Notes under the pieces: model-generated
The model's input: only the letters and a program-made list of their open reading frames with translations
What the model was told of the DNA's origin: nothing
Database searches by the model: none
DNA from: Nitrospira sp. UBA5698
Lineage (GTDB): Bacteria > Nitrospirota > Nitrospiria > Nitrospirales > Nitrospiraceae
Length of the DNA stretch: 30,154 nucleotides
NCBI GenBank assembly: GCA_002420115.1
Contig: DIHK01000019.1
Span: 1-30,154 of the forward strand
Reading direction: 5' to 3'
In this document: in pieces, positions 7,486 to 13,971 of the stretch
Layout: every line of letters begins with the position of its first letter
Position numbering within the stretch: position 1 is the first letter of the stretch
Position numbers and translations under genes: made by a program

Positions 7486-8832
7486 CTACCGAGAGTGCTC
7501 AGTTCTGAGTGCTGAGTTTTGAGTCTCAGCACTATCGTCCGTGAGCCGTTCTTCCGGATTGATGCGGAGCCACATGCATCCGCCGAGCAGTGCCATGAAG
7601 GCTGCCAGGCCGAGCGAAGCAGGCCATCCCCACTGTTGCGCGATCCATGGTGTGAGGGTCGGGGAGACTGCCCCTCCGAGATTGGCTCCCATGTTCATCA
7701 AGCCGGAGAGGCTTCCGGCATGGGCCGGAGACAAGTCGCTGATGGATGACCAGTAGGCGCCGATCGTGAAATAGAGCCATCCTGCCCCTAATGAGAGACA
7801 GGCAATGGCGAGGTAGGGTGATTCGACCAAGGCACCAATGGCGATGGATAGAGCGGCCAGACCCATACCGGCCATGCCGACGATCCGGCGTCCTCTTGTG
7901 ATGCCATACCTGCTCGCCAGTCGATCGGTGACCCATCCACCGACGGGACAGGATAGGAGAATGGCCAGGAATGGGGCGGCGGCGAAGAGTCCACCGCGTA
8001 AGACGCTGAAGCCTCGTTCATTGACGAGGTACAAATAGAACCAGGACATATAGACATAGGCGACATAGCCTAGGCATCCGTAACTCAGCATGAGCCACCA
8101 GACGGTGGAGGTTCGTCGTACGCGATTCCAGGGAATCGGAAGCTGGGGCTTCTGTACGGGTGCAGCAGCGCTCGCCCCTTGAGAAGAGGTAAGCCAGGGG
8201 TGACTCGTGGGACGGTCAGCGGCAAGAAGCCACCAGACGACGGCCAGCCCTAGGCCAAGACCGCTTGAAAGATAAAACGCGGTTTGCCATCCATAGTTGA
8301 CCATGATCCAAGCGGTGATTGGAGGGGTGACGGCTGCACCCACCCCGATTCCTCCGATGGCAATGCCGATACCAAGTCCCCGTTCGTGGGGAGGGAGCCA
8401 GTCCGTAACCGCTCGGTTAAAGGTCGGCAGCGCTGCCGCTTCTCCGACACCAAGGAGGAGACGGATCAATGCGAGTGCGCCTACGATTCCCAATGGGCCG
8501 GCGAGGAACGACGTGGCTGCCACAGCTGTCCAGGCGGTAAAGCAGGACCACCAGATGAGTGCGATAGTGAGGACGATGCGTACGCCCCAGCGATCGCTCA
8601 GCCATCCACCTGGAATTTGGAAGAGGGCATATCCCACGACGAATGCGGAGAAAATCCAACCCATCTCCTGGTCGGTCAGTCCAAGAGCGGGCATCATCTG
8701 ACGAGCCGTGACGGAAATATTGACTCGATCGATGTAGGTGACGACGCTGATGGAGAAGAGTAAGCCGAGGATGAGCCAACGTATCGGCGAGGGTGGCGAA
8801 TTGGTGCGAGGAAGAGGGGCCGTGTTACTCAC
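7486..8832 (-). CDS. MFS transporter, ACS (anion:cation symporter)-like
   Basis: 448 aa from GTG 8832. The frame is open to a GTG at 8919, but that codon lies inside the hairpin following the FKBP gene and is unlikely. Twelve hydrophobic helices are evident. The N-terminal pattern LLFSISVVTYIDRVNISVTA and the loop 2-3 signature GGWLSDRWGVR place it near the ACS branch (hexuronate, glucarate, phthalate and similar anions); another MFS loop motif is GGWVTDRLASRYG. The substrate is unknown. The last dozen codons (TQNSALRTEHSR) are written from an intergenic repeat motif, so the C-terminus has probably been replaced or extended. It precedes the cyclophilin gene by 40 bases. Confidence 0.85.
   Translation of the reverse strand: MSNTAPLPRTNSPPSPIRWLILGLLFSISVVTYIDRVNISVTARQMMPALGLTDQEMGWIFSAFVVGYALFQIPGGWLSDRWGVRIVLTIALIWWSCFTAWTAVAATSFLAGPLGIVGALALIRLLLGVGEAAALPTFNRAVTDWLPPHERGLGIGIAIGGIGVGAAVTPPITAWIMVNYGWQTAFYLSSGLGLGLAVVWWLLAADRPTSHPWLTSSQGASAAAPVQKPQLPIPWNRVRRTSTVWWLMLSYGCLGYVAYVYMSWFYLYLVNERGFSVLRGGLFAAAPFLAILLSCPVGGWVTDRLASRYGITRGRRIVGMAGMGLAALSIAIGALVESPYLAIACLSLGAGWLYFTIGAYWSSISDLSPAHAGSLSGLMNMGANLGGAVSPTLTPWIAQQWGWPASLGLAAFMALLGGCMWLRINPEERLTDDSAETQNSALRTEHSR
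7493..7533. repeat. AGTGCTGAG/TCTGAG micro-repeat with hairpin in the MFS 3' end
   Basis: AGTGCTCAG, TTCTGAG, AGTGCTGAG and TTTTGAG follow in tandem. AGTGCTGAG (7508-7516) pairs perfectly with CTCAGCACT (7525-7533) over an 8-base loop. It overlaps the last codons of the MFS gene on the minus strand. Confidence 0.55.
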
Positions 8833-8890
8833 GGCAGGTTCGAGAGTTGGTGGGGATGGTTCGCACGATCGGTTGGTAACAGGGTGAGTG

Positions 8891-8921
8891 GAGTGCCGCC
8901 TCTGTGCAAGAGGCGGCACTC
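8891..8921 (-). terminator. 13-bp perfect hairpin after the FKBP gene
   Basis: Arms GAGTGCCGCCTCT (8891-8903) and AGAGGCGGCACTC (8909-8921), loop GTGCA. It starts 6 bases past the FKBP stop on the minus strand. Position and strength fit a terminator, though no T tract follows in that direction. Confidence 0.6.
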
Positions 8922-8927
8922 TCGCTG

Positions 8928-9608
8928 TTATTTTGCAGCCACGATCTCGAGCAATTCTACTTCAAATACCAACGTGGACCCTGGCTTGATGGGCGAACCG
9001 GGAGGGCTTGCATCGCCATAGGCGAGATTAGCCGGACAGACCAACCGACTTTTGCCCCCGACCTTGATCTGCTGAACCCCTTCCGTCCAACACTTAATGA
9101 CTTTGTCGAGGGGGAACGTGGCCGGCTCTCCCCGCTTGATGGAGCTGTCGAACACGGTGCCGTCGGTGAGAGTGCCATGATAATGGACCTTGACGGTATC
9201 GGTTGCTTTCGGCGTCGCGCCGGTTCCCGGCTTGATCGGTGTGATCACAATGCCAGACTCCGTCTTAACGGCACCCTTTTCCGTTGCTGCTTTAGCGGCG
9301 AATGCCGATCCAGCTTTTTTCTCACCCTCGGCGACGAGCGCCAAGCGAGCTTGCTGAAGTTGCTGGATCTTTGGTCCGAAGGTCTGAAGGTCGACTTTGG
9401 GGGAGCGTTTGAGCACGCCATCAGTCATCCCACTCTTGACCATGTCCAGCTCAGCTTCGGTGAGGGAGAATGTCCCAATCGATTGGCTGAGGGCCAATCC
9501 GAGGGCATACAAGGTTTTTTGGTCATCGTTGGCTGGGTCCGATGCTGCCCACAAGGGGGCCGCAAGAAGGAAAAGCCCAGCAGCAATAGTCAATATACGA
9601 GTTCGCAT
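8928..9608 (-). CDS. FKBP-type peptidyl-prolyl isomerase, FkpA/Mip-like, periplasmic
   Basis: 226 aa from ATG 9608 (frame open to 9686), with AAAGGA about 11 bases upstream. Signal peptide MRTRILTIAAGLFLLAAPLW then AASD. The N-terminal part (about 27-110), with QKTLYALGLALSQSIGTFSLT and a helical stretch, is the dimerisation domain of FkpA/Mip proteins. The C-terminal FKBP domain shows VKVHYHGTLTDGTVFDSS, PATFPLDKVI, CWTEGVQQIKVGGKSRLVCP and LAYGDASPPG. It speeds prolyl isomerisation of envelope proteins. Single gene: candidate promoter upstream and a strong hairpin immediately downstream. Confidence 0.93.
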   Translation of the reverse strand: MRTRILTIAAGLFLLAAPLWAASDPANDDQKTLYALGLALSQSIGTFSLTEAELDMVKSGMTDGVLKRSPKVDLQTFGPKIQQLQQARLALVAEGEKKAGSAFAAKAATEKGAVKTESGIVITPIKPGTGATPKATDTVKVHYHGTLTDGTVFDSSIKRGEPATFPLDKVIKCWTEGVQQIKVGGKSRLVCPANLAYGDASPPGSPIKPGSTLVFEVELLEIVAAK

Positions 9609-9652
9609 AGGTTGTCGGGTCCTTTCGTAATAAGAGGCCAAAGAAGCTTGTA

Positions 9653-9681
9653 AGCATACGACAGGTATCGTGGTCCTACAA
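9653..9681 (-). promoter_or_regulatory. Candidate promoter for the FKBP gene
   Basis: On the minus strand TTGTAG (9676-9681), 17-base spacer, TATGCT (9653-9658), about 45 bases before the chosen ATG. Moderate match to the sigma70 consensus. Confidence 0.4.
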
Positions 9682-9758
9682 TACATATTTCAGGGGTAGA
9701 AGTTGGAGGATTAGGGTAAAAGTGTCTGATTACGAAGAGGAATTCATTTGAGCAATAG

Positions 9759-9851
9759 TGGCGGAGAGGGAGGGATTTGAACCCTCGGTAGAGATTTTGT
9801 CCCTACGACGGTTTAGCAAACCGTTGCCTTCGGCCACTCGGCCACCTCTCC
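9759..9851 (-). tRNA. tRNA-Ser (anticodon GCT)
   Basis: 93 bases including an encoded CCA. The acceptor GGAGAGG pairs with CCTCTCC, discriminator G; the D-arm region is TGGCCGAGTGG. The anticodon loop is TTGCTAA within GGTTTGCTAAACC, giving GCT, which reads AGC and AGU. A long variable arm and a GGTTCAAATCC T-loop confirm a class II serine tRNA. Confidence 0.95.
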
Positions 9852-9940
9852 ACGTCACGATTGTAGGGATCGGGCCGCATCCACAGCGGAAATTGTCGCC
9901 AGGGCGGGACATCACCGACGCGGAGGCATCATACCTCAGC

Positions 9941-10306
9941 TCAAGGGAGAGGCACAAGGGATGATTCGCATTCGGACTTGGTTACACTGCGCAGGCACAT
10001 TCTCGCGGGTGCTACACGGCGAGGTTTGAACAGGCTGTGTTTCAGGTATGTTGGTGCCAGCGATATCAGCTGTGTCACCCGTCTCTCTAGTGAGTGGAGC
10101 AATCGATTGAGCTGGATTGAGACTTGAGCCGGGGAGAAAGCCCCATTTGGGGAACCAGTGGTCTCCTCGTCTGTCTGTGTGAGAAGAGTCGTATATCGGA
10201 GTGCGATGTGGCTGGGCCGCACCACTCCGCTGAGCATCAGCATATGAAGCGCTTTGCGTTTCCGTTCGGTACGACCACGATATATGTGGAGTCTAGAAAC
10301 TGACAT
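9941..10306 (-). CDS. Hypothetical basic protein
   Basis: 121 aa from ATG 10306, which follows GAGGAGG by 7 bases, the main support for this start. The frame is open to 10603, but upstream it overlaps the zinc-ribbon gene in another frame. The protein is basic (RGRTERKRKALHML near the N-terminus), has no membrane segment, and contains a helical stretch FSPAQVSIQLNRLLHSLERR. I do not recognise the family. It lies 55 bases downstream of the zinc-ribbon gene on the same strand and ends 89 bases before tRNA-Ser(GCT). The last 40 residues look less protein-like, so the end could be frayed. Confidence 0.42.
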   Translation of the reverse strand: MSVSRLHIYRGRTERKRKALHMLMLSGVVRPSHIALRYTTLLTQTDEETTGSPNGAFSPAQVSIQLNRLLHSLERRVTQLISLAPTYLKHSLFKPRRVAPARMCLRSVTKSECESSLVPLP

Positions 10307-10361
10307 CGTGCATCCTCCTCGGTGATCGATCATGTTTCTCCGGCGGTCTGGGTACATGCGC

Positions 10362-10562
10362 TCAAATCCACAAGATGTGCTTGAAGTCTGTCTCGAGACT
10401 TTTGGGGTGACCACAGTGACGGCATCGAGCAGAGAGGACTGATTGGTCTGCAATGCCTGTCGTGCGAAGCACCAGTTGATACGTCGTCCCTCCGCAGGAA
10501 GGACAGGCCTTCCCACGTAGTTCCCGTCGAATGGCTCCTCTAGAATTCGGTTGTTTTTCCAC
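10362..10562 (-). CDS. Small zinc-ribbon protein
   Basis: 66 aa from GTG 10562, with AGGAG 9 bases upstream. Two CxxC pairs, CPSC at 20-23 and CRHC at 47-50, make a rubredoxin-like or zinc-ribbon fold, with a basic N-terminus (RREL..GK) and a C-terminal DFKHILWI. Zinc binding is inferred from the spacing. Such free-standing ribbons often bind nucleic acid or protein partners, but nothing specific can be said. It probably heads a two-gene unit with the basic protein downstream. Confidence 0.65.
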   Translation of the reverse strand: MEKQPNSRGAIRRELRGKACPSCGGTTYQLVLRTTGIADQSVLSARCRHCGHPKSLETDFKHILWI

Positions 10563-10625
10563 GTGTGGTTCTCCTGCTCACCCTGAAGTGCTGTATGGAA
10601 CATTCACAGGAATATGAGTGAAGGG

Positions 10626-10653
10626 AGGTTTCTTCGGGAGGGAGAAGAAACCT
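10626..10653 (-). terminator. Stem-loop downstream of the PilZ-like gene
   Basis: Arms AGGTTTCTTC (10626-10635) and GAAGAAACCT (10644-10653), 8-base loop. It lies about 110 bases past the PilZ-like stop on the minus strand. No T tract; the role is inferred. Confidence 0.35.
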
Positions 10654-10765
10654 TCGTTGCCTGCGGGTGGGCATCCGCACACAACGTCCTTCACCCACGT
10701 GTTCTATAAGCCCTCCTATGCCGGTGCACCACGCGATCCATGTTTTCCGATGGACCGCTCGACCT

Positions 10766-11131
10766 TCATGCGCGAATCACAATCTGTTCCCACATTCGGT
10801 GTGGAAGTGGTACTGCCTGGTTCGTCGGTGCGATGAACTCCCTCAGGCGGGCTTGATCTTTGGACGATGTGAGGAGCAGGTCGAGCTTGACCCACTGGTG
10901 TTTGACCCACTGAACTTCGGCAAGGTCAATATAGATCGCTGAACTCTCATCGTCGGGGAGCCATAGGCGTAACTTGACATAGTCCCCGGGGTGCAGGGTT
11001 TCGGGACCTGTGATCGAAGGAGGAGAGGAGGAGAGTGCATAGATACAACCTTCGCCCTGTAACCCTTCGCTTCCTTTCGACAGGATGCAATCGATCGCGA
11101 TCTTTGAGACCATGGCCTGGGGCATCATCAT
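10766..11131 (-). CDS. PilZ-like domain protein
   Basis: About 121 aa. AAGGAGG sits a few bases before a run of three ATG codons (11131, 11128, 11125), so the start is one of these; the frame open to 11212 is not needed. The fold reads as one PilZ-like beta barrel: CILSKGSEGLQGEGCIYALSS, then GDYVKLRLWLPDDESSAIYI, then AEVQWVKHQWVKLDLL. PilZ domains commonly bind cyclic di-GMP through RxxxR and D/NxSxxG motifs. I do not see a clear RxxxR pair here, so this may be a non-binding variant that docks to a partner. Monocistronic by context. Confidence 0.6.
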   Translation of the reverse strand: MMMPQAMVSKIAIDCILSKGSEGLQGEGCIYALSSSPPSITGPETLHPGDYVKLRLWLPDDESSAIYIDLAEVQWVKHQWVKLDLLLTSSKDQARLREFIAPTNQAVPLPHRMWEQIVIRA

Positions 11132-11631
11132 TACGCCTCCTTGAGATGTCTCGATGGTCATTGCACGGTAATACGAGAACGGGAATGCGACTACTACCCT
11201 GGTAGGTGGCAAGACCCATCAAACGAGGGTGTCGGCTGTGATCCGTTGCGCGTTCAAGGAGATGGGACGGTTGTATTGGCGTGCCATAGATAGGCCGCTT
11301 TGTTCAAAGAAGTACAAAGGGACGACGAGGACTGTTGTTTCCTCTGCACCTGAGGCCGGTATCGTCAACAGTGTGTTGTGTTGGTTTTACTACGAACTGG
11401 TATATGGCGAAGGAAGCATTCGGTTGGAATTTTCAGCGGAGAGGGAGGGTAAGCGCTCCCCCCAACTACGAAGATATGCACTCTCTATGGCCCCACATTT
11501 GTTCAGGCTTCCAGAGGGGCGCATACCCAGCGATGGGTCGTGTCTGCGTGTCTAGCAGTCGGCTGAAAAACGCGGTTTCTGCTTCGCACATCGTTGTACG
11601 ATGATAGAAGGAACTGTGGCACTCTACACCT
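11132..11631. other. 500-base stretch without a supported gene
   Basis: Upstream region of the PilZ-like gene followed by sequence with only short, unconvincing frames on both strands. No RNA gene or clear repeat was found. The promoter of the minus-strand PilZ-like gene should lie in its first 100 bases. Confidence 0.5.
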
Positions 11632-11755
11632 CAGAATGCTCAAAAAGGCCGTCCAGCAAGGCCGCAGCGAGCGAAGGGGCGAGGCGTACGCTTCGGTACG
11701 TTGAGCCTCTGAGTGATGCGAGAACGCCGCTGGAGGACTTTTTCAGCATTCTGCT
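11632..11755. repeat. 124-bp MITE-like element with terminal inverted repeats
   Basis: The left end begins CAGAATGCTCAAAAAGGCC. The right end (11716-11755) read on the minus strand begins AGCAGAATGCTGAAAAAGTC, so the two ends are imperfect inverted repeats of about 25 bases. The centre (about 11683-11712) has a GTAC-GCTTCG-GTAC hairpin related to 5609-5640. The right end is repeated, inverted, at 5759-5798. It carries no transposase. Confidence 0.65.
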
Positions 11756-11891
11756 AGAGCCACTGTCGTGTCGCGAAATAGCTGAAGGCAAGGACACAAA
11801 GGACTCCCATAATGCACAGCACGGCTGCCCTAACAAGAGGATTGTGAAGCCACTGGAGTGAGCTCTGAAATAGGTTGAGAGAGACTGCCAT
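11754..11891 (-). CDS. Small single-span membrane protein, 45 aa
   Basis: Starts MAVSLNLFQSSLQWLHNP, followed by a hydrophobic helix from about residue 19 to 39 (LVRAAVLCIMGVLCVLAFSY) and a short basic end. AGAGAGG lies 7 bases before the ATG. The TAG stop overlaps the end of the repeat element at 11632-11755, so the element sits exactly at the gene's 3' end. Function is unknown. It could be chance, but the ribosome site, the clean transmembrane helix with a positive flank and the position of the repeat support it. Confidence 0.45.
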   Translation of the reverse strand: MAVSLNLFQSSLQWLHNPLVRAAVLCIMGVLCVLAFSYFATRQWL

Positions 11892-11976
11892 AGGACACCT
11901 CTCTTCTCGCAAGGTGCGGGTTGGATGGTACGGTCATAAGGCTACGCTTGGTCGATGAGCCTGTAAAGAGGAGATT

Positions 11977-11995
11977 ACTGGCTCCTGGAGCCAGT
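11977..11995. promoter_or_regulatory. 19-bp perfect palindrome, operator-like
   Basis: ACTGGCTCCTGGAGCCAGT is perfectly symmetric about its central T. With no room for a loop it suits a dimeric DNA-binding protein better than an RNA hairpin. It lies 86 bases upstream of the 45-aa gene and just beyond the thermonuclease pseudogene. Confidence 0.4.
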
Positions 11996-12026
11996 TGGCC
12001 GGTACCCTTGATCAAAACTCGTGTCA

Positions 12027-12259
12027 TCAAGCCCGATCACATCCTACCAATTCAGTTTCCCCTCTCCCTAATCGGCACATCTCGGCCTTCTTCGGGAAGT
12101 CTATCCCCTGCAGGCAGCTACGCTCGGCTTCCCGTAAGGTAGGAATTCCATAGTGCCGCCGTCGAGAAAAGAGATCACCGGCCCCATGAAGTCAGCACAG
12201 GCCTCACTCGTCATAATCAGAAGAACAGAGGTGGCAAACGTGGCTCTAACGCGTACCAA
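12027..12259 (-). pseudogene. Thermonuclease (SNase-like) pseudogene, frameshifted and truncated
   Basis: Reading from TTG 12259 there is a signal peptide (VRVRATFATSVLLIMTSEAC) followed by ADFMGPVISFLDGGTMEF and YGKP, which matches the opening of secreted SNase-like nucleases (pattern ADF.G.V..V.DGDT). The frame then stops. One base off, near 12124-12128, the reading resumes as ERSCLQGIDFPKKAEM, matching the following family block ER.RL.GIDCPEKGQ, and stops again at 12027. A single lost G would explain the shift. The DGDT aspartate is Gly and the GIDCP cysteine is Phe, and the C-terminal half is missing. The start overlaps the stop region of the upstream gene, so it was once translationally coupled. 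Confidence 0.7.
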
Positions 12260-12260
12260 G

Positions 12261-12608
12261 TCATTCCCTGAGAACTTTTTTGAAACAGTCACCTGCGTTG
12301 ATCGCCTTCAGCGTTGCACAGCTGATGATCTTGGAGGACCCTTTGGCGTCGTTATAGATCAGGACAGCAAACATTTGGCCGTCGCGACAGGTCACATTCC
12401 AAATAGCATCATCCGACTTGGTTGACCCCTGGAAGAAGGTTCGTGTCACGGAGTCACAGCGTTGTCCACTGCCTTGAAGAAACTTGGCGAAGAGCGTGTT
12501 CCGGTCTCCCGCTGTCATCTGCAGTATACGGCCATGGGCGGGGTTTGCTGATGCCTCTTGTATCCAGATTCCCCCGAGCAAGAGAACAACAATAAGCGCA
12601 TGAACCAT
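12261..12608 (-). CDS. Secreted protein of unknown function
   Basis: 115 aa, with AAGGA 7-8 bases before the ATG. Signal peptide MVHALIVVLLLGGIWIQEASA, then a small domain with three cysteines (QRCDSVTR, VTCRDGQ, ISCATL) and a fourth in GDCFKKV near the end, so two disulfides are possible. The alternation of WNVTCRDGQMFAVLIYND suggests a beta-sheet core. I do not recognise the family. It leads the secreted nuclease pseudogene with a one-base gap, so the two once formed a coupled pair. Confidence 0.75.
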   Translation of the reverse strand: MVHALIVVLLLGGIWIQEASANPAHGRILQMTAGDRNTLFAKFLQGSGQRCDSVTRTFFQGSTKSDDAIWNVTCRDGQMFAVLIYNDAKGSSKIISCATLKAINAGDCFKKVLRE

Positions 12609-12650
12609 CTGTTATCCTTCCTGTTGCATATTCTATTAGGCGAGGTAGAG

Positions 12651-12672
12651 CCAGGACTACGGTCTGTCCTGG
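12651..12672 (-). terminator. Hairpin directly after the 50-aa ORF
   Basis: Arms CCAGGAC (12651-12657) and GTCCTGG (12666-12672), loop of 8. It begins immediately past the TAA of the small minus-strand ORF, which argues that the ORF is expressed. Confidence 0.4.
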
Positions 12673-12825
12673 TTAATGTGTCGTTCTCCGGGTCATCTTC
12701 ATGCCCCTCGCAATAATCCGTCCGATGTGCTCCAGCAACTCCACCGGGTGCTTGGAGTCCATCCCGTTCTGATTCAAGCCCTCGAGCATGTCATTCACGA
12801 CTGTTTCTTCGGTCTGAGCCATCAT
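12673..12825 (-). CDS. Small hypothetical protein, 50 aa
   Basis: Starts MMAQTEETVVNDMLEGLNQN and continues with HPVELLEHIGRIIARGMKM, an acidic then amphipathic helical pattern typical of a real small protein. An in-frame ATG 18 bases further upstream would add MFPSPD. No good ribosome site is seen for either, which is the main weakness. A hairpin follows its stop at once. It runs opposite to the integrase remnant that begins about 50 bases away. Confidence 0.4.
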   Translation of the reverse strand: MMAQTEETVVNDMLEGLNQNGMDSKHPVELLEHIGRIIARGMKMTRRTTH

Positions 12826-12875
12826 GTCCGGCGATGGGAACATGGTTTCAGAGAGTCGAGCGCGTGGCTTCTTCG

Positions 12876-13051
12876 TTCGTAAGACCCGATCAGTCTATGA
12901 CTGGTAGGACATCACGAGTGAGGATGCTCTCCGTGAGGCTGCGAAGCGGCTCAACCGGGACATCCAGGAGAAAAAGGGTACACGTTCAGTGACAGCTGGG
13001 AGAGTTGAGCGGGAAGGTGGTCCGAATGAAAGTTCACAACCTATTGAAATA
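12876..13051 (+). pseudogene. 3' remnant of a tyrosine recombinase (integrase)
   Basis: The frame reads VRKTRSVYDW, a TAG stop at 12905-12907, then DITSEDALREAAKRLNRDIQ and a polar tail. This fits the C-terminal end of phage-type integrases (pattern GHKTRSVFDRY.I.SE.DL.EA..KL), where the Tyr before (N/D)I is the catalytic nucleophile. Here that codon is the TAG, so the enzyme is dead, and everything upstream (the R-H-R box) is gone. The fragment ends against the 3' end of tRNA-Ser(TGA), the usual place for an integrase of an element integrated at a tRNA gene. Confidence 0.65.
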
Positions 13052-13141
13052 TGGCGGAGGGGGCGAGATTTGAACTCGCGGATGGGTTACCCCATCTCCG
13101 GTTTTCAAGACCGGCACGTTCGGCCGCTCCGTCACCCCTCC
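13052..13141 (-). tRNA. tRNA-Ser (anticodon TGA)
   Basis: 90 bases including CCA. The acceptor GGAGGGG pairs with CCCCTCC, discriminator G. The anticodon loop lies within CCGGTCTTGAAAACCGG, giving TGA, which reads UCA and wobble UCN codons. A long variable arm and GAGTTCAAATCTC T-arm confirm a class II serine tRNA. Its 3' end abuts the integrase remnant. Confidence 0.95.
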
Positions 13142-13199
13142 ATACCAAGCTCGCTCGACCCGGAGCCAATCTGATTATTCTTGGCGACGGGATAAAACA

Positions 13200-13229
13200 C
13201 CATATCCTATGACACCCCAAAGGATATGG
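13200..13229. promoter_or_regulatory. 9-bp inverted repeat upstream of tRNA-Ser(TGA) and of the DUF4282 gene
   Basis: Arms CCATATCCT (13200-13208) and AGGATATGG (13221-13229) with a 12-base spacer. It sits between the tRNA (minus) and the DUF4282 gene (plus), about 60 bases upstream of the tRNA 5' end. Operator or RNA hairpin; undecided. The rest of 13142-13438 shows no gene. Confidence 0.4.
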
Positions 13230-13438
13230 CTCATCCTCCCATGATGAGCTCGCGCAGTATACGGCGTTCCGGTGGGTTTGGTAAACACCTTCCCTCGATT
13301 TCCTACAGAAGAGATTCTGACGACTCACTCAACCCACGACTGACACATGGACTCAGCTATCGCTTCAGACTCGGAAATCGAATAAGCTGCAAGAAGCGTC
13401 TTTGCCTATCCCTGAACCAGCGACTAAAAGGAGAATCT

Positions 13439-13858
13439 ATGAAGTGTCCCCAATGTCTTACGGAAAACAACGTCTCAGCCACGAAGTGCGTGGTGTGTGA
13501 ACAGGTATTGAACGCGCCTCGACCAAAACCGGTGAGATACATGAGCTTCTACGCGGAGTATTTTGCTTTTCGAGAATTGGTGACTCCTCAACTGATCAAG
13601 GTGATCTACTTCGTCGGAGCCTGCTTCATTACCGCTGGGGGACTCTTGTCGATCCTGTCTCCTGATGCACTGGATGATTACATGGCTGGTCCCATTTTCA
13701 CTCGCCTGGGCGGCATCGCGGCCCTTGTGATGGGTAATCTCGTCTGGCGCATCATGTGTGAGGGGGCCATCCTACTCTTTAGTCTGCATGAGCTGTTGGT
13801 CAGCATCGATACGCGGGCCGGGTTGCTGGTCCGGCAGGGCAAACGCATCGAACCGTGA
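13439..13858 (+). CDS. Zinc-ribbon plus DUF4282 membrane protein
   Basis: 139 aa from ATG 13439; the longer open frame to 13226 crosses a palindrome and is rejected, since AAAAGGAG lies 5 bases before this ATG. Residues 1-22 form a zinc ribbon (CPQC at 3-6, CVVC at 17-20). Then comes a DUF4282-like domain with two hydrophobic helices, VIYFVGACFITAGGLLSIL and FTRLGGIAALVMGNLVWRI, and the ending LLFSLHELLVSIDTR. DUF4282 has no assigned function. The last 58 bases of the gene plus 39 beyond are repeated, decayed, at 14819-14913. Confidence 0.78.
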   Translation: MKCPQCLTENNVSATKCVVCEQVLNAPRPKPVRYMSFYAEYFAFRELVTPQLIKVIYFVGACFITAGGLLSILSPDALDDYMAGPIFTRLGGIAALVMGNLVWRIMCEGAILLFSLHELLVSIDTRAGLLVRQGKRIEP

Positions 13859-13897
13859 GACGGCTCAATCGGGGTTTATATAGAAGAGCTTCTCTCG
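13801..13897 (+). repeat. Direct repeat, copy 1 (3' end of the DUF4282 gene)
   Basis: Shares with 14819-14913 the blocks CCGGGTTGCTGGT, CTCAATCGG and AGAAGAGCTTCTCTCG in the same order and similar spacing. The two copies bracket the AT-rich gene at 13972-14721. Confidence 0.7.
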
Positions 13898-13971
13898 CAG
13901 TCAGGCGCCGAAAGTTCTGACGTCTTGGGAAGTTCAGAAATGTGCTTGGTGGCCCAACCACAGGCCTTGAG

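Noticed and set aside
8832..8919. Longer MFS start at GTG 8919
   Set aside because: That GTG lies inside the 13-bp hairpin just past the FKBP stop, and the extra residues are Pro/Ser-rich without a family match.
11229..11604. Two overlapping plus-strand frames of about 90-108 aa
   Set aside because: No ribosome site and atypical composition; one runs into what looks like repeat-derived sequence. No family resemblance.
9759..13141. Possible CRISPR-like or tandem tRNA array
   Set aside because: Only two separate tRNA-Ser genes 3.2 kb apart; no regularly spaced repeats were found anywhere.
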